From: Phoronis australis
Taxonomy: Eukaryota; Phoronida; Phoronidae
Direction: 5' to 3'
Length of the DNA stretch: 41,929 nucleotides
Assembly: GCA_002633005.1 (NCBI GenBank)
Contig: NMRA01000614.1
Coordinates: 33,636-75,564, forward strand
The number at the start of each line of letters is the position of its first letter. The first letter of the stretch is position 1. Made by a program: the position numbers and the translations under genes. Shown here piece after piece: positions 21,648-32,664 of this stretch. The notes under the pieces were generated by a model. The model worked only from the letters and a program-made list of their open reading frames with translations, made no database searches and was not told the DNA's origin.

Positions 21648-22937
21648 GTAAGGAGTCTCTGGTAGAGCGAACCATGCACCATACGAATAAACTGATGTTT
21701 TATTTTTCACAAAAACAAATTATTCTTTCTATAAATTTGTTAAAATAGAGGCAATAAACCAAGCCTTGTGTCAAAAACTAACTTATTATTCATATGACGT
21801 AGACCGTTACAGTTTCCTTTTGTTTTTTACTCCGATAAGAATCGATTAAGAAAGACTGATAAGTCCTCAATGCGTCGGACCAAGCCATCTAGGTTGCTTA
21901 ACTAGAGGCGAGTTTCATGTATATACACATATAGAGTGAGTCGCCAAGACAGCATGGCCGTAACAGGAATTCTGGGCTGGACTTTCATCGAAACCAATTT
22001 CAATGCGAGGATAAAAAGTTGCTAATGTTGCTCGACGAAAGCAACTACGCCTCGTATGAAATTTTGTGCTTGTGGTTTTTGTTTGTTTTTGACTTATTAT
22101 AGTGATTCTTATAACAATACTTATAATAGCAATAGCAATGTATGTCTTGTTTTGGAGATTGTCGAAAGCACTACTCTTCGTATCCGGTTTGCACGCATGC
22201 ATACAAGTGTAGTTGTAGAGAGAGTGCGTTTTGCTACAAATACATTTAATGTTTTATAAAGTAAATCATGTGGTAGAGAGCGCGCTGCAAACCAAAAAGT
22301 GGAGGCGAAATCATATTTGATAGATTATCCAAATGATGTACATTTGAATCAATCGCCATGCGAATGTTTTTGAAGCCTTTAATGAGCAGTGCGCTTGCGA
22401 CACTTCCGGGTTCATCTTAGCGCTCTGCACAAAACAGGGACACACCTTTCAGCCATAGGTCATAAAAAACAAATTTCGTTCTTGTTTTTAAGAGATTGAT
22501 TCTTCCTAGAGATAATGTTCAGCCATGAAATGAAATATAGCATAAGCGCTTAAGTTTTGTACGATCGAGGTGCATGTATTACGATAACGCGTACATGCTA
22601 TTTAACCTGAAGCTCCCATCTTCCTTGCAGTTACTCATGAACCTAACAAAATGTAAAAACAGCCAAATCTAACGGAAATCATCACCGTCACAAATGAGAG
22701 CTGTCCACGGGTTTTGCCAAGCGTTCGTGTATTTTTATGAGCTAAACTTAGCTCATTGGTGTACGAAATGGTCATTCAAATCGATTTTTGAGTCCTACCT
22801 ATGCCATACATTGTTTATATAAATTAACTTGCATGATTTGCTTTGAAATTTCATGATTTCAATTTGATAATTTTCAACACAATTTCGGTAAATAACCCCA
22901 TTTTACCATTTACCATTATTGAAGTCAATTTTTACAG

Positions 22938-23136
22938 AATATCACGTACAAGAAACGGTACAACTTCACAAGCCTCAGAGTGCAATATCGCGGAACTTTC
23001 ATGGGTGCCCACAATGAACAAAATGCGTGTTCAAGGTGGTACTTTACATTCAATGACAGAGAGTGCCAGACACCAGGATCTATAGAAGCTGTGTGGGCCT
23101 CGTCAGTGAAACTTAACTACCGCAGGAGCGGACGTG
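22938..23136 (+). CDS. Gene 2, module C exon b (CTHRC1-like core)
   Basis: 199 nt, phase 0 to 1, after TTTACAG and before GTAAGT. It encodes FTSLRVQYRGTF, then ACSRWYFTFNDRECQTPGSI followed by EAVW. This is the best match in the window to vertebrate CTHRC1 (RWYFTFNGAECSGPLPIEA): RWYFTFN is identical, both cysteines are kept (residues 225 and 237) and the IEA turn is kept. Two N-glycosylation sequons (NIT, NFT) lie at its start. The open frame runs on past the donor, but the GTAAGT consensus and phase 1 agree with the next exon. Confidence 0.94.
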
Positions 23137-23961
23137 GTAAGTGCGGTCACCCTAGCAACCACCGAGTTTGTGATCCCCCAACAACACCCCATATCAGTCA
23201 GCCACAGGTGTGCCCCTCGTTTATTAAAACATTATTTTCCCACATAATGGAATTATTTTCGTTTCAACCCAGTTTACACTTACAAATGTCTACGGATATT
23301 GGTTATTATTGGTGCGTGCTGTCTACACTTTCTTTTCTAATAGAACAATTTAACAATTACGAGCCAAAAAAACACCAAAACCGCCATTAGCACCTCGCCA
23401 AATACTTCACTGAAGCTACTATGGTCCGTCCAAGAATCAAATTTTAGATTCATTCTCTTATCGCCTGTAGAACTGCATTGAATTCAGGGCCTCAGGAAGC
23501 GGGGAGGCCATCGATGATATTCAAGTGGTTACCCTTTTTATGTTTTTATTGACAAAATTTTAAGGGTCCACTCTAGGATAAAGGGCCCAAAGTTGGACTA
23601 GATTACTTCTAGTTTCCTGTAGTATGGGATGTTCACTTACTTAGAAACGTGGTGGGTTGTTTGTAGACGTTTCCACCTGGTCCGCCAGGTCTTTGTCAAT
23701 GAATGAGGGATTTCCCGCGTTTCGTTGGTTAAGAATGTTTGAATACATGGGAGGTAAGTGGTGGCCTCGGTCCCAATTCAAGAGGGGTGCTGAATGCTGA
23801 TGTTTATTGACTCTTTTAGCTTGCCAGCATACCAGTGTTGTTCTTTGGCTAGGATCCTGGATGATGCAAGAAAGATAGAATGCCCAGTCGCCAATAGACC
23901 CAATTCACACCGATTTTAGGCTGGGCGCGCTCATCTGCCGAAATGCTGCTTGTTCCCCCCC

Positions 23962-24000
23962 CCTCCGAACTCAAAATCCTGGATCCGCCCCCGCTACGGG
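23962..24000. repeat. Transposon end, TCCTGGATCCGCCC type
   Basis: The string CTCAAAATCCTGGATCCGCC matches the right end of the complete small element at 39701-39859 (CTCAAAGTCCTGGATCCGCC). Only this end is recognisable. Confidence 0.5.
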
Positions 24001-26017
24001 TTGAAATATTACAATTTTTCTTTCCAAAAAGGACAGGGCCTTTAATCCATGAATTTGGGGCCCAATATCGGCTTTATTCTCCCCTCAAAAACATTGAAAT
24101 ATCACGCGAAATTCCCTCCCACGAGGCATAACAATTCCCCTAGTGAAAAATCTCTCTGAGTTCACATCACCTGTAACCAGAAAGGTGACAATTTTTAAGA
24201 GCACAAAAGGCTACTTTAAATTGAGACAGAGCCTATGAGAGCTTGCAACAGGGTGGGGGTGCTATTGATGGTGATCGGGAGGTAGATTGTTCCCGCCCTC
24301 ACTCAGCGAAAAAAATCGCCTCTCAGTAGGCACTGGCACCTTTCCCCTCGGATGAACGAGGCTCCTGATAACTATGATTGCTTTTCCAGTTAACTGAAAT
24401 TGAGTTCTAAAACGAGGTCATGCTTTGGACGAATGAATTACGTGTTTTAATTTTAAAATTCAACTTGGTCCAGATTGATATTTGAAACCTAGCACATGAA
24501 ATAGACGTAAGAATTATTACAACCAAGAAAGCAGAATTGATGGTCAAATAATTTTTATTTTCAATTACGAGCCTGTTTTTTATTTTAATTATTTTAATTA
24601 AAAGTATATTTAATAACATCAATTATTCTTTCAGATCAATGACAAATCAACTGTTAGTCCCAATGCTGGAGTGCATAGGATCAGGCTATGCTAGATGTTA
24701 ATATTCTTGATCAACAAATTAAACCAGATGTGACTAATTGCACATGACTGCCACCACTGTCGAATATGTCCTTAACTCGTCAACAGATGACCTGGATCGT
24801 GTAGAAAGTATTTTAATCAACAGTTTACAAGAAAAAACGTAACCGTGCATTCAGCATAATACCTAATCCATAACACTACTATCACCGCAATTTGGTCACA
24901 TTTACTTTTCATGTTTAGAACCTAGTTTTCCGAAAAAAATTAAACTCTTTCGTCAGACAACTCTTTTGCGCCTTAACTTGTTCTCTAATGTAATTTTCTA
25001 CGTCTCTGTGGTTAATTGTCGACACATTATTAAAATTCAATATCCAGGTTGGATTCGAAAGACCGGCAATTTAACTCACGCAATGTCAACTTCCGCTTTG
25101 TTTATCGCAGTGAGCTTCGCTTTGGATTTTAATGTCCGCCGCGTGAATTGGGTCTATATGTGTTCCGCCACAGCTGTATCTCTTTTAAAAATGGTTACTC
25201 TGAGTTGTTGGTAAGGATTTCCCACATGTGTTAAACATTTCTGTCGAGGCTACCATTGGGGTTATCGTGTACATGTCGAACGAGTGTATTCAAATACTCG
25301 CAATAATATACAAATACATTACAGCGTTCCGTCGTTCAGTAGCTTTTCCAGACGTGCTGAACGTGCGATAACATCTGGCTCTTTTGTTAACTGCCCAGCT
25401 CAGTCTTTTGTCCAATATGATAACAAGCAGTCCAATTATCTACCAGGCTTCAAAGGAAACGTACGCTATCACCGAACGCGTATGAACTCAGTCAAACCCA
25501 GTGCGTCCGTTTGGACAGAATAGATTGTCTTAACTTCTGTTGTAGTTGGGCGATTTTGGTGATTCAAAAACGGAACATGATCAGCATTTGACGAGAAATT
25601 CAGAAATGTTATTGGTTTAAGCTCAAATACGTTATAACTTAACTTTCATTTTTATCAGCTCAGGCCAGTCGGTCTTGATACAATCTGATCGGAGATTAGA
25701 GCAATTATCGAACAAAAGAGCGCAGGCCCTCCAACCATAAATGCCAGTATGGAGTTAATCAGGCATGTAAGATATTGGCTACAGGGTAAACTTCCCAACT
25801 TGTTGTTGGGCTATAGAATCGAACGAGTGGGGAGAAAAGGAAGGTCGCCGTCATGTTTCAGCTTTTTTGAGCTCAAGTTCAACTTGTGAACCGTTATAGG
25901 TACCTCGGAAATCACCAAAAATACACCTTACGCCCAATCTTCCATTTTCCCCCGGTTACCCGTCAAAAATCTGCGAGCATGGGGAAAATTCTATAACATT
26001 CCGTTTTGATCAACAAA

Positions 26018-26720
26018 TTTGTTGGTTTCTGATTTACATGTTTGTGTATCTACGAAAACCGACAGGTTAATAGTTCATTTTGGCAATTACAAGCTAACCT
26101 TTTAAGAAATGATTACGATTCAGGGAATTAAGTTGAAGCCTGAATTTGGAAAAACTCTATAATCCGATCCTTAAATAGTAAAGTGCACTTGGACGCTTTT
26201 TGCTTATCTAAAACTAACTCTCAAAGACATTGATGAAATTTGGACACTTCCTAAAAATTTACTCACAATTCAAATGACAATAAATGCATTGCTTTTTCAA
26301 TTCGGTTCAAGATTTGTTGTTTAAACTCACTAACAGGTGATCGAAAAGGAATTAAGTCATTAAATCAAGATAAATGCATTGCTCATGGATTTGATTGTTG
26401 GTTTCTGATTTATATGTTTATGTATCTATGAAAATGGACTGATTGAGAGGTGATTTTTTGACAATTACAAGCTAATCTTGTAAGAAATGACAATGCTTCA
26501 ATGAACTTAGTTGCAGGCCAACTTTGGGAAAACTCGACATTAGAAAAGTACACTAAACGAGGTTTATTTATGTGAAATAAACCTCAAGGAAATTGATGAA
26601 TTTCGGTCAGCTCTACAAAGTGTCCCAAAATGTTCTCACAATTTAAATGACAATAATTTTTTTATTGGCTTAGGAACTAGATGTACTGGATCGAAAAAGA
26701 AGTTTAAGTACTTAAACTCA
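26018..26720. repeat. Direct duplication, two ~350-bp units
   Basis: Unit 1 starts near 26022 (TTGTTGGTTTCTGATTTACA) and unit 2 near 26396 (TTGTTGGTTTCTGATTTATA). Both then share TGTATCTA(C/T)GAAAA, ACAATTACAAGCTAA, TTTGG(A/G)AAAACTC, TCACAATT(C/T)AAATGACAATAA and ATCGAAAA(A)GAA in order. Offset about 374 bp. The identity looks moderate, so the duplication is not recent. Confidence 0.75.
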
Positions 26721-26851
26721 TTGGTCATCAAATTGCAAAGGTTTTCTTTGCATTCTCTTGATGTTTTGTTTCCAGTAGTATGTCGCAATGAATTTTTGTA
26801 CTTCAAAATTGAATCGTTTGCTTGCATTTCCCCTGCATACTACACACACGA

Positions 26852-27072
26852 CATGCGCGCACCCAGCTTAAAATATAGTGGGCTCGATTTTTTGAGGATG
26901 TGAACTAAAGAAAAAAACGGAATACGAGGTTCTTTCAGGGCTATGAATTGTGCATACACTGATTTTCTCCCGTAGTGGACTTCTGTCTCGTTTTTCTCGG
27001 ACTTTGTTTCTTTGAGGCGGACCTTTTTTCCCATTTTTTGAGCCCCGAGCCATCCCCCTGGGTGCGCGCATG
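26852..27072. mobile_element. MITE with CGCACCCAG ends, copy 2
   Basis: Ends CATGCGCGCACCCAGC and CTGGGTGCGCGCATG form an almost perfect 15-bp inverted pair. The inside shares GTGGACTTCTGTCTCGTTTT and GAGGCGGACCTTTTTTCCC with copy 1. About 221 bp, same orientation as copy 1, inside gene 2 intron 4. Confidence 0.85.
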
Positions 27073-27903
27073 CATAGCACACCCACGTTAAAAATAAGGT
27101 GTAACCATGCAGTAGGCCTGCGTAGACTCTCAGTTACCCACGGGAACTGAATTTGAACTCCAGACGTTAAAGTGTGGACATTTTTGGGACACACTCTGTA
27201 TCTGTTCCCCTAGCAGCCAGTAACTGGACTACCGGCCGAGCTTCATCAAGGGATTCTAAAACGGCCACAATGGCACTCATACCCGGCACCGACCTCGGGA
27301 CCTCACCTTTCCAGAAATTACTTCAAAGAATGGCCATAATAAAATGAAATTGTCCCCGAAACTGGATCATAATAAAACAAACCTCGACCTTCAACCCCGA
27401 CCAGAAGAATAGGTACGAATCCACGGCTGGAACCCAACTATAATTACTTCAGGTAGCTCCCACCTACCCGTCAGTGCGCTGGACCTAGACCCATTCTTAC
27501 TCTCCGTGAAACTGTGTTGGTTCACGGTTACTCAAATCCCGGCGGCTGCATCCCCGGTATTAACTCCACCTACATGTATGGCGGACGTGGGGGGCTCAGT
27601 ACAAACTTGGTGACATCCAGAGAACGCCCCCAATTAATGTTTTCCTTCCTACGGGCCTGATCCGTTCTTAATTCTAACTGGTTTCTCGACTTAGACAGGA
27701 TTGATAGCGTCGTACTAAGCCATTTTGTTGATCCTGGTCGCGAGTAATGACGAACATTCCAAGCTAAAGAATTATCTCTAATTTGAATATGGAGACCAAT
27801 TAGTGGTCTATATCAAAAGCTATCTCTTTGACAACCAGCTTTAAGTTGCAACAAAACGGCAGATTATTTCACTGACACTATTATCTTTCTTTTCACTTTG
27901 TAG

Positions 27904-28056
27904 TCGATGGTATCTGCGAAAACCTGCCAGCCGGAGATGTATCCGTTAAGTTTAACATCGGTCCGTGCTCTAATCTTAGTGTGTCGGACAGCTATACGGG
28001 TTGGAAGTCTGGTGATTCAATTACTGTGGAGGAAGACGACCTCCGCCACGGTTCAG
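27904..28056 (+). CDS. Gene 2, module C exon c (end of CTHRC1-like domain)
   Basis: 153 nt, phase 1 to 1, after CTTTGTAG and before GTAGGC. It encodes VDGICENLPAGDVSVKFNIG, then SYTGWKSGDSITVEED. It follows the CTHRC1 pattern VEGLCEGIGAG..DV.I..G.C and TGWNS.S.I.IEE closely, including the cysteine after the G-P in the strand. It lies 4.8 kb from the core exon, the longest intron in the window. Confidence 0.92.
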
Positions 28057-28583
28057 GTAGGCTTCTCTCAATTGGCAATGTTTAACAGCGCCATCTCTAG
28101 GAGAGTGGCACTATGCAAGGACGGAGGTTTCACAAGCATTGTTGCGCGCGTATAAAGACTCCAGATCCGGAGTGCATGGTTTCATCTCCTGGTGATACCA
28201 TGACAATATACAGACTCCGATTAGTGCTGGTTTCATCAGCTAATGAAACAAGGCATGAATGCATGACTTACATGTATGGTTTGTTTATTGCCATGATTGC
28301 ATTAGACAGTGGAACTTTAGCGGCGCACGACTACACTGAACCTATAGAGCACGGTTTTGATATTACACCTGCCGTTGCCGATGATCGTTCTTTACTACAA
28401 ATACTACTGACTCATTAGAACGTCATTTTCAGTCTCTTGTAGGGACCAGTGTTTATAGCCATTTTCACTCCTCGCTTTTTGGCGGTTCCTGTATTCGTCT
28501 AGAGTCTCCTTTTTCCCATCAGAACCGCGTTAGTAAAATTCGCTCCGTCCATTTCGAAAATGGCTGACGAGTATGACTAATTG

Positions 28584-28827
28584 AGGAGGCAGAGTTTCCT
28601 AGTGTACGTGATAGGTGCCCTCTTTCTTTACTCGAGGTCGTGTGTTCGACTCCCACTGGGCCACACTAGCGCTAAGCCATTGAGTCAAGTTTCTAGCTCC
28701 TCAGCTCTATTTTAACTATACATTAATAAAACACAAAAATGGTTCCAGGTGATCAGTGTAATGGGCCCACATGCACGGCCTGAGCACGTCTGGTACTACG
28801 TGTACCAGATCGCCTGTGATTATATTT
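28584..28827 (+). mobile_element. tRNA-derived SINE, copy 2
   Basis: A 244-bp element flanked by 12-bp direct repeats with one mismatch (TATGACTAATTG at 28572-28583, TATGACTTATTG at 28828-28839). B-box-like TGTTCGACTCC lies at 28643-28653. Its body aligns end to end with 10019-10253: GAGGAGGCAG, CTCCCACTGGG, TGAGTCA, GTTCCAGGTGAT, TCTGGTAC. Confidence 0.85.
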
Positions 28828-29090
28828 TATGACTTATTGTCAAAATCGGCCAATCACTAAGAAGGGTTATGAAACCATCGTTTTGGTAAAGTGGTTGTAA
28901 GTCTTGTGTATTCACTACTTTTTTGTTTGAGAACGAGGTGTTGTGTACAAACTATAATGTTTGTGCATGTTTGGAACACTCGCGCTTTCACGTTTGCGTT
29001 GTTAAAACTGATGCTAAAACGAGTAATTGTGTCCCAAACAACAATGCGCAACAGTCGTTTTTGTATCGCCACCAAAGTGTGTGTCAGTGC

Positions 29091-29341
29091 CATGGGCGCA
29101 CCCAGTTGAACAAGCCCCCCAAGTTGGCGAATTGGGCAAAAAGGTCCTCCTCAGTGAAACAAAAAGTCCGAGTAAACGAGACAAAAGTCCACCAAATCCA
29201 CGGGAAGTCGTCGCGGATGCACAATTCCTGGAACAGAACCTAGTGGCCGTGTTTATTTTTTGAGTCCTTGTTGATTTGCTCCAGTAAAAGGTACGCATAC
29301 TGAAAATTCGAACCTCCCATATTTTAGGCTGGGTGCGAGCG
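29091..29341 (-). mobile_element. MITE with CGCACCCAG ends, copy 3 (reversed)
   Basis: The left end is CATGGGCGCACCCAGTT and the right end GGCTGGGTGCGAGCGTG. The inside reads as the reverse complement of copies 1 and 2 (GGCAAAAAGGTCC, AAAAAGTCCG, GAGACAAAAGTCCAC). About 251 bp. Confidence 0.8.
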
Positions 29342-29800
29342 TGAGTGCGTTTAACTCACACAGAACACGAATCACGATTGTGCAATGTAACGATTTAGCC
29401 TCATGTCGTTGCAATTACAGTATAAGACATCACTTAAATTACATCAGTGAGACCCAATGATATCTTCTAACCAGTCGTAAAGCCTAAACATTTCTTCGCG
29501 TTACCCACGCAGATTCATGATCCCTTCTGTACATGGAACTGAGAAAGAGTGCGTTATTAATGACGCTGCTAGCTTCGTCCCTTCGCCGCCAGGAGGTCAG
29601 TTGTCGGTTATTGGCAAAAATACTGCCCGTTTCCTGAGTGGGAGGGACAGATGAACGGAATGATTGGTGGAAGGACGGGCGAACAAATGGACCGAGTTAG
29701 GAATTGGCAAGCTCGGGCACAGGTAGTGAGGCAACAAGGCCAGGATGCAGAAAGGGAAGGCCGAAAATGAGGTACATGTATAGAATACGGCCAGGTAGGG

Positions 29801-29995
29801 TGACAGACAGACAGACATACAGGCAGACACATACGCACACGGGTAGACTCACAGACAAACGAGCAGCAGACTGATATACAGAAAGGCACAGACGAGTAAA
29901 AGAGAAACAAAGTAGAGGTGGGGAGAGGAGGGCAGGAAAGAAGGCGAAGTGGCCTTACATGTAGTAACAGTAGCAGTAGCAGTAGTACTACTAGA
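29801..29995. repeat. Short simple repeats (CAGA)n and (CAGTAG)n
   Basis: Runs of GACAGACAGACAGACA near 29801-29820 with looser CAGACA units to about 29890, and AGTAACAGTAGCAGTAGCAG followed by TAGTACTACTAG at 29961-29995. Purine-rich on the + strand throughout. Confidence 0.7.
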
Positions 29996-30112
29996 TATGA
30001 CTTAGGTTTTGTAGGGGTAGCGGTAGAAGTAGCAATTGTACCTAACAGAATTTTGTGATTGACATTGAAACAAAATTTCTGAACCTCCAAGTTTCTCACT
30101 TGTTGTTTGTAG

Positions 30113-30195
30113 GATTTTGTCGCGCATTATCAAGATTCAACACAAGACAATATGTTTGGAGAGAGGAAAGCAACACTACTAACGGACTTCTTCGT
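30113..30195 (+). CDS. Gene 2, module D exon a
   Basis: 83 nt, phase 1 to 0, after TTTGTAG and before GTGAGT. It encodes CRALSRFNTRQYVWREESNT and more. It is the same length as gene 1 exon 4035-4117 and very similar to it. The donor context GTGAGTCATTT is also shared with gene 1, showing that similarity runs into the intron. Confidence 0.88.
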
Positions 30196-30424
30196 GTGAG
30201 TCATTTTGGTCAACTGTAGGTGGTGCTGGGTCTTTGTCCAAAGAAAACTTTATCTATCGCCATCTGGCCACACACATTATTTTCAATGTGTCGCTGCAGT
30301 ACCGGAAATGCGCTATTGCTTGCATTAATTGGGTATTGTTTGAAAAAGCACGAACTAGATTTGTCTACGTTCACTGCTTCTTTAGTTATTAAACTTTATT
30401 AGTTTATATTTTTTACTGTTTCAG

Positions 30425-30626
30425 TCGTTCGATTACTACAAGCGCGACGTTGGCACCGCAATTCACGTGATCTACCAGACAACTTTTCGCGCGGCAGGTC
30501 ATGGCTCCGTTCGATATTCTATCAAGTTCAACTCGAATGAGTGCACTTCCCCTGGTGAAATAAGCTCCATGGTTGCACACAACAATCAGTTCTTCACGCA
30601 TGCCATCGATGATGGAACAAATATGG
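30425..30626 (+). CDS. Gene 2, module D exon b (CTHRC1-like core)
   Basis: 202 nt, phase 0 to 1, after GTTTCAG and before GTAATT. It encodes SFDYYKRDVGTAIHVIYQ, then GSVRYSIKFNSNECTSPGEI. It is the direct counterpart of 4461-4662 in gene 1: same length, same weak GTAAT donor, and a run of more than 25 identical bases around 30504-30530. Like module A it lacks the cysteine and RW before the central strand. Confidence 0.92.
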
Positions 30627-30944
30627 GTAATTCAACACACTACATGTTGTCTGATAGTCAGCCAGCTAGCTGTATGAATACTATTGTCAGCGCCGACAGA
30701 CCTTGAAATGTCATACAATTAACTCCGGTAGTTCTGCTCGTCACTTCGCTGTGAAACTTGCATCAACATGTTAAGCTAAAGACGTCGTCGTTTTGAAAAC
30801 AGTACCGCACACTCGTGACACGCCCTCCGCCATTTCCTAAAATTTCGCTACACCTCTCGGGAGATGATGACAGCTTTGCAGCAGCAAAATTTGTTTTGAA
30901 ATTCCGCTTGCTGATATTAAAATACTAAAAACTTCGTGGATGAA

Positions 30945-31075
30945 GAACAGCTGATTGAATAATCGGTGGAGAAAGAAACTGGCCGATAGGTGACAGAATA
31001 TTTCATGGCGACGAAAGCCGATGCAAAAGACCGCTCCACAACTTTAGCAGCAGAATAACGGTAGAACGCCATTTT
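30945..31075. repeat. Dispersed repeat block, copy 2
   Basis: It shares with 20876-21000 the ordered strings AACAGCTGATTG, AACTGGCCGATAGGTGAC, GAATATTTC, GCCGATGCAAAAGA and CACAACTTTAGCA. The inverted arms seen around copy 1 were not recognised here. Confidence 0.6.
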
Positions 31076-31176
31076 TTTCCAAATCGGTAAATAATTTGAT
31101 TTACTGAAGGAAAAGTGTAGTTTTCAGCGACACTGATATTTTATCAGATTTTGTATGGTCAGTTATTACCCACATC

Positions 31177-31212
31177 GGCGCAAAGCTGATAATTAGTATA
31201 CAGCTTTGCGCC
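31177..31212. repeat. Perfect 12-bp stem hairpin
   Basis: GGCGCAAAGCTG at 31177-31188 and its exact reverse complement CAGCTTTGCGCC at 31201-31212 enclose a 12-nt AT-rich loop. It has no U-tract after it and sits in a gene 2 intron. It is probably part of a transposon relic. Confidence 0.7.
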
Positions 31213-32511
31213 AAGCCTAGTAGTCTGAAAGCCACAAGGCGGACTTCAACGAAGTTTATAAAAGCTGAAAACGTTCAATGTCTGTTCTTCGACAAAGTCG
31301 CATCTGGGTGTAATTTAAGACTTTAAAGCGTCCCTCCAACTTCAGTTACCCTTCCCCCACCGCTTGAATCAAGTCTAGTCCACACACTTCGATTCTAAAA
31401 TACGACACAGAATACGACTTTTGCATACAACCATTTGAACATGTCCGTGTGTATAACCGATTTTATTCCCGTGTCTGCACACTCCGATTTTTACTTACGA
31501 TTTCGTATACGACTGTTGTAAGCGACCGTCGTACCTGACTAATTGAACTGATTAGACTGGTGTTCCGAGTGGACATTTCCAGCTAAAAATTCATATCCAT
31601 TTTTTCCACTGAAATAAAGCGTTCAGATTTTGCTTCGATCTTTGTTCGACTCAAGATGTAGATGAAGAGTCGTGTGCGAAAAAATGAGTGTGTGGACTGG
31701 GTTTATTTCAAGAGCTCTTTGGCGTTGATTCTGGGAATCAATCACGAATCGACTCGCTGTCTCAGTGACTTCCGTTCATTTTTAACGCATGCCAATCCCT
31801 TATAAAACATGGAAAATCGTCCAGTGGATCTACCGGTACGTTACACGACACCAACATAGTGGCTGAACAAGATGACAGTAAAACTGCGCTGTTGAGATCA
31901 GTCGAAATACAGTCTTCTGAACGTAATCAATCGGTTTCTTTGTTTTTCACCGTTATCCTCGTTGTCAGACTACAGTAGTTCGATAACGACGTTGTTTCAT
32001 TCATATACACACCAGTGGCGCGCGGTCACATGGGTCAATCATGGGCAAAAGAGATACAAGTCCGATCTCAGTAGCACTCGCACAAACCTTCAGCACCCCC
32101 ACATGCTCTCGAACACCCAGTAAAAACAGTTGTCACAACTTCTTCGGTGTGTTTCAGTTGTGGAAACTGGTTAAGTTAACGCTCTCACAGTAAGGTTCCT
32201 ATCAATGGAAGTTCCTCTACGGCCTGTTATGATAAAGCTTTAATATCCAACCCTGCGTTTACCGTCTGAGAATTGCTTTGTATTGCAGTTGTCTGACGAT
32301 CAAAAATATAAGGTAATGCTTTTGGCATGGCGCTTTCAGTGATTTACGCTTACATTTACATTGCTAAAAATTCTAGTAACCCCTCTCCTTTAAGAAATTC
32401 TCGATCCGTCAGTGTATTTTTATCAATGCAACCAGCCTTGGTCATTATATTTGAAACACTTACTCCGTTTACACCTCTGCACCGTGGTTATTCATTGTGT
32501 TTCCCTTGCAG

Positions 32512-32664
32512 TTTCTGGAATGTGTGACAACATCGAGGCTGGTCACGTGGTCATCAGTATACACATTGAAGTGATAACAGAATCTCCCGACGGTTATACC
32601 GGTTGGAATGCCAACAGCCGTTTGGTTGTGGAGGAAATACGCTACGATCAGGATATCAGCGCAG
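32512..32664 (+). CDS. Gene 2, module D exon c
   Basis: 153 nt, phase 1 to 1, after CCTTGCAG and before GTAGAA. It encodes VSGMCDNIEAGHVVISIHIE, then DGYTGWNANSRLVVEEIRYD. It is about four-fifths identical to gene 1 exon 5257-5412 at protein level and keeps the CTHRC1 C-terminal signature. WNANSRL has Ser where the gene 1 copy has Cys. Confidence 0.93.

Larger units (their letters stand above)
23137..27903 (+). other. Gene 2 intron 4, long
   Basis: 4.8 kb between the core and last exon of module C. It contains a transposon end (23962-24000), a 375-bp direct duplication (26018-26720) and a MITE (26852-27072). An open stretch at 25047-25214 after CCAG was examined and not accepted as an exon. 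Module continuity (phase 1 to phase 1) needs no exon here. Confidence 0.65.
28057..30112 (+). other. Gene 2 intron 5 (between modules C and D)
   Basis: 2.1 kb with the second SINE copy (28584-28827), a MITE in reverse orientation (29091-29341) and short simple repeats near 29801-29995 (CAGA/GACA and CAGTAG). Gene 1 has its FN2 exon just before the homologous module; I looked for FN2 motifs (CVFPF, WC.T, KWG) here and found none. Confidence 0.65.
30627..32511 (+). other. Gene 2 intron 7
   Basis: 1.9 kb. It includes the repeat block at 30945-31075 and a strong hairpin at 31177-31212. Nothing coding was seen. Confidence 0.65.

Noticed and set aside
25047-25214. Possible exon after ATATCCAG with an open frame in phase 1
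   Set aside because: The peptide is hydrophobic without domain motifs and runs into TAA at the only GTAAGG donor. Modules C b and c join in frame without it.
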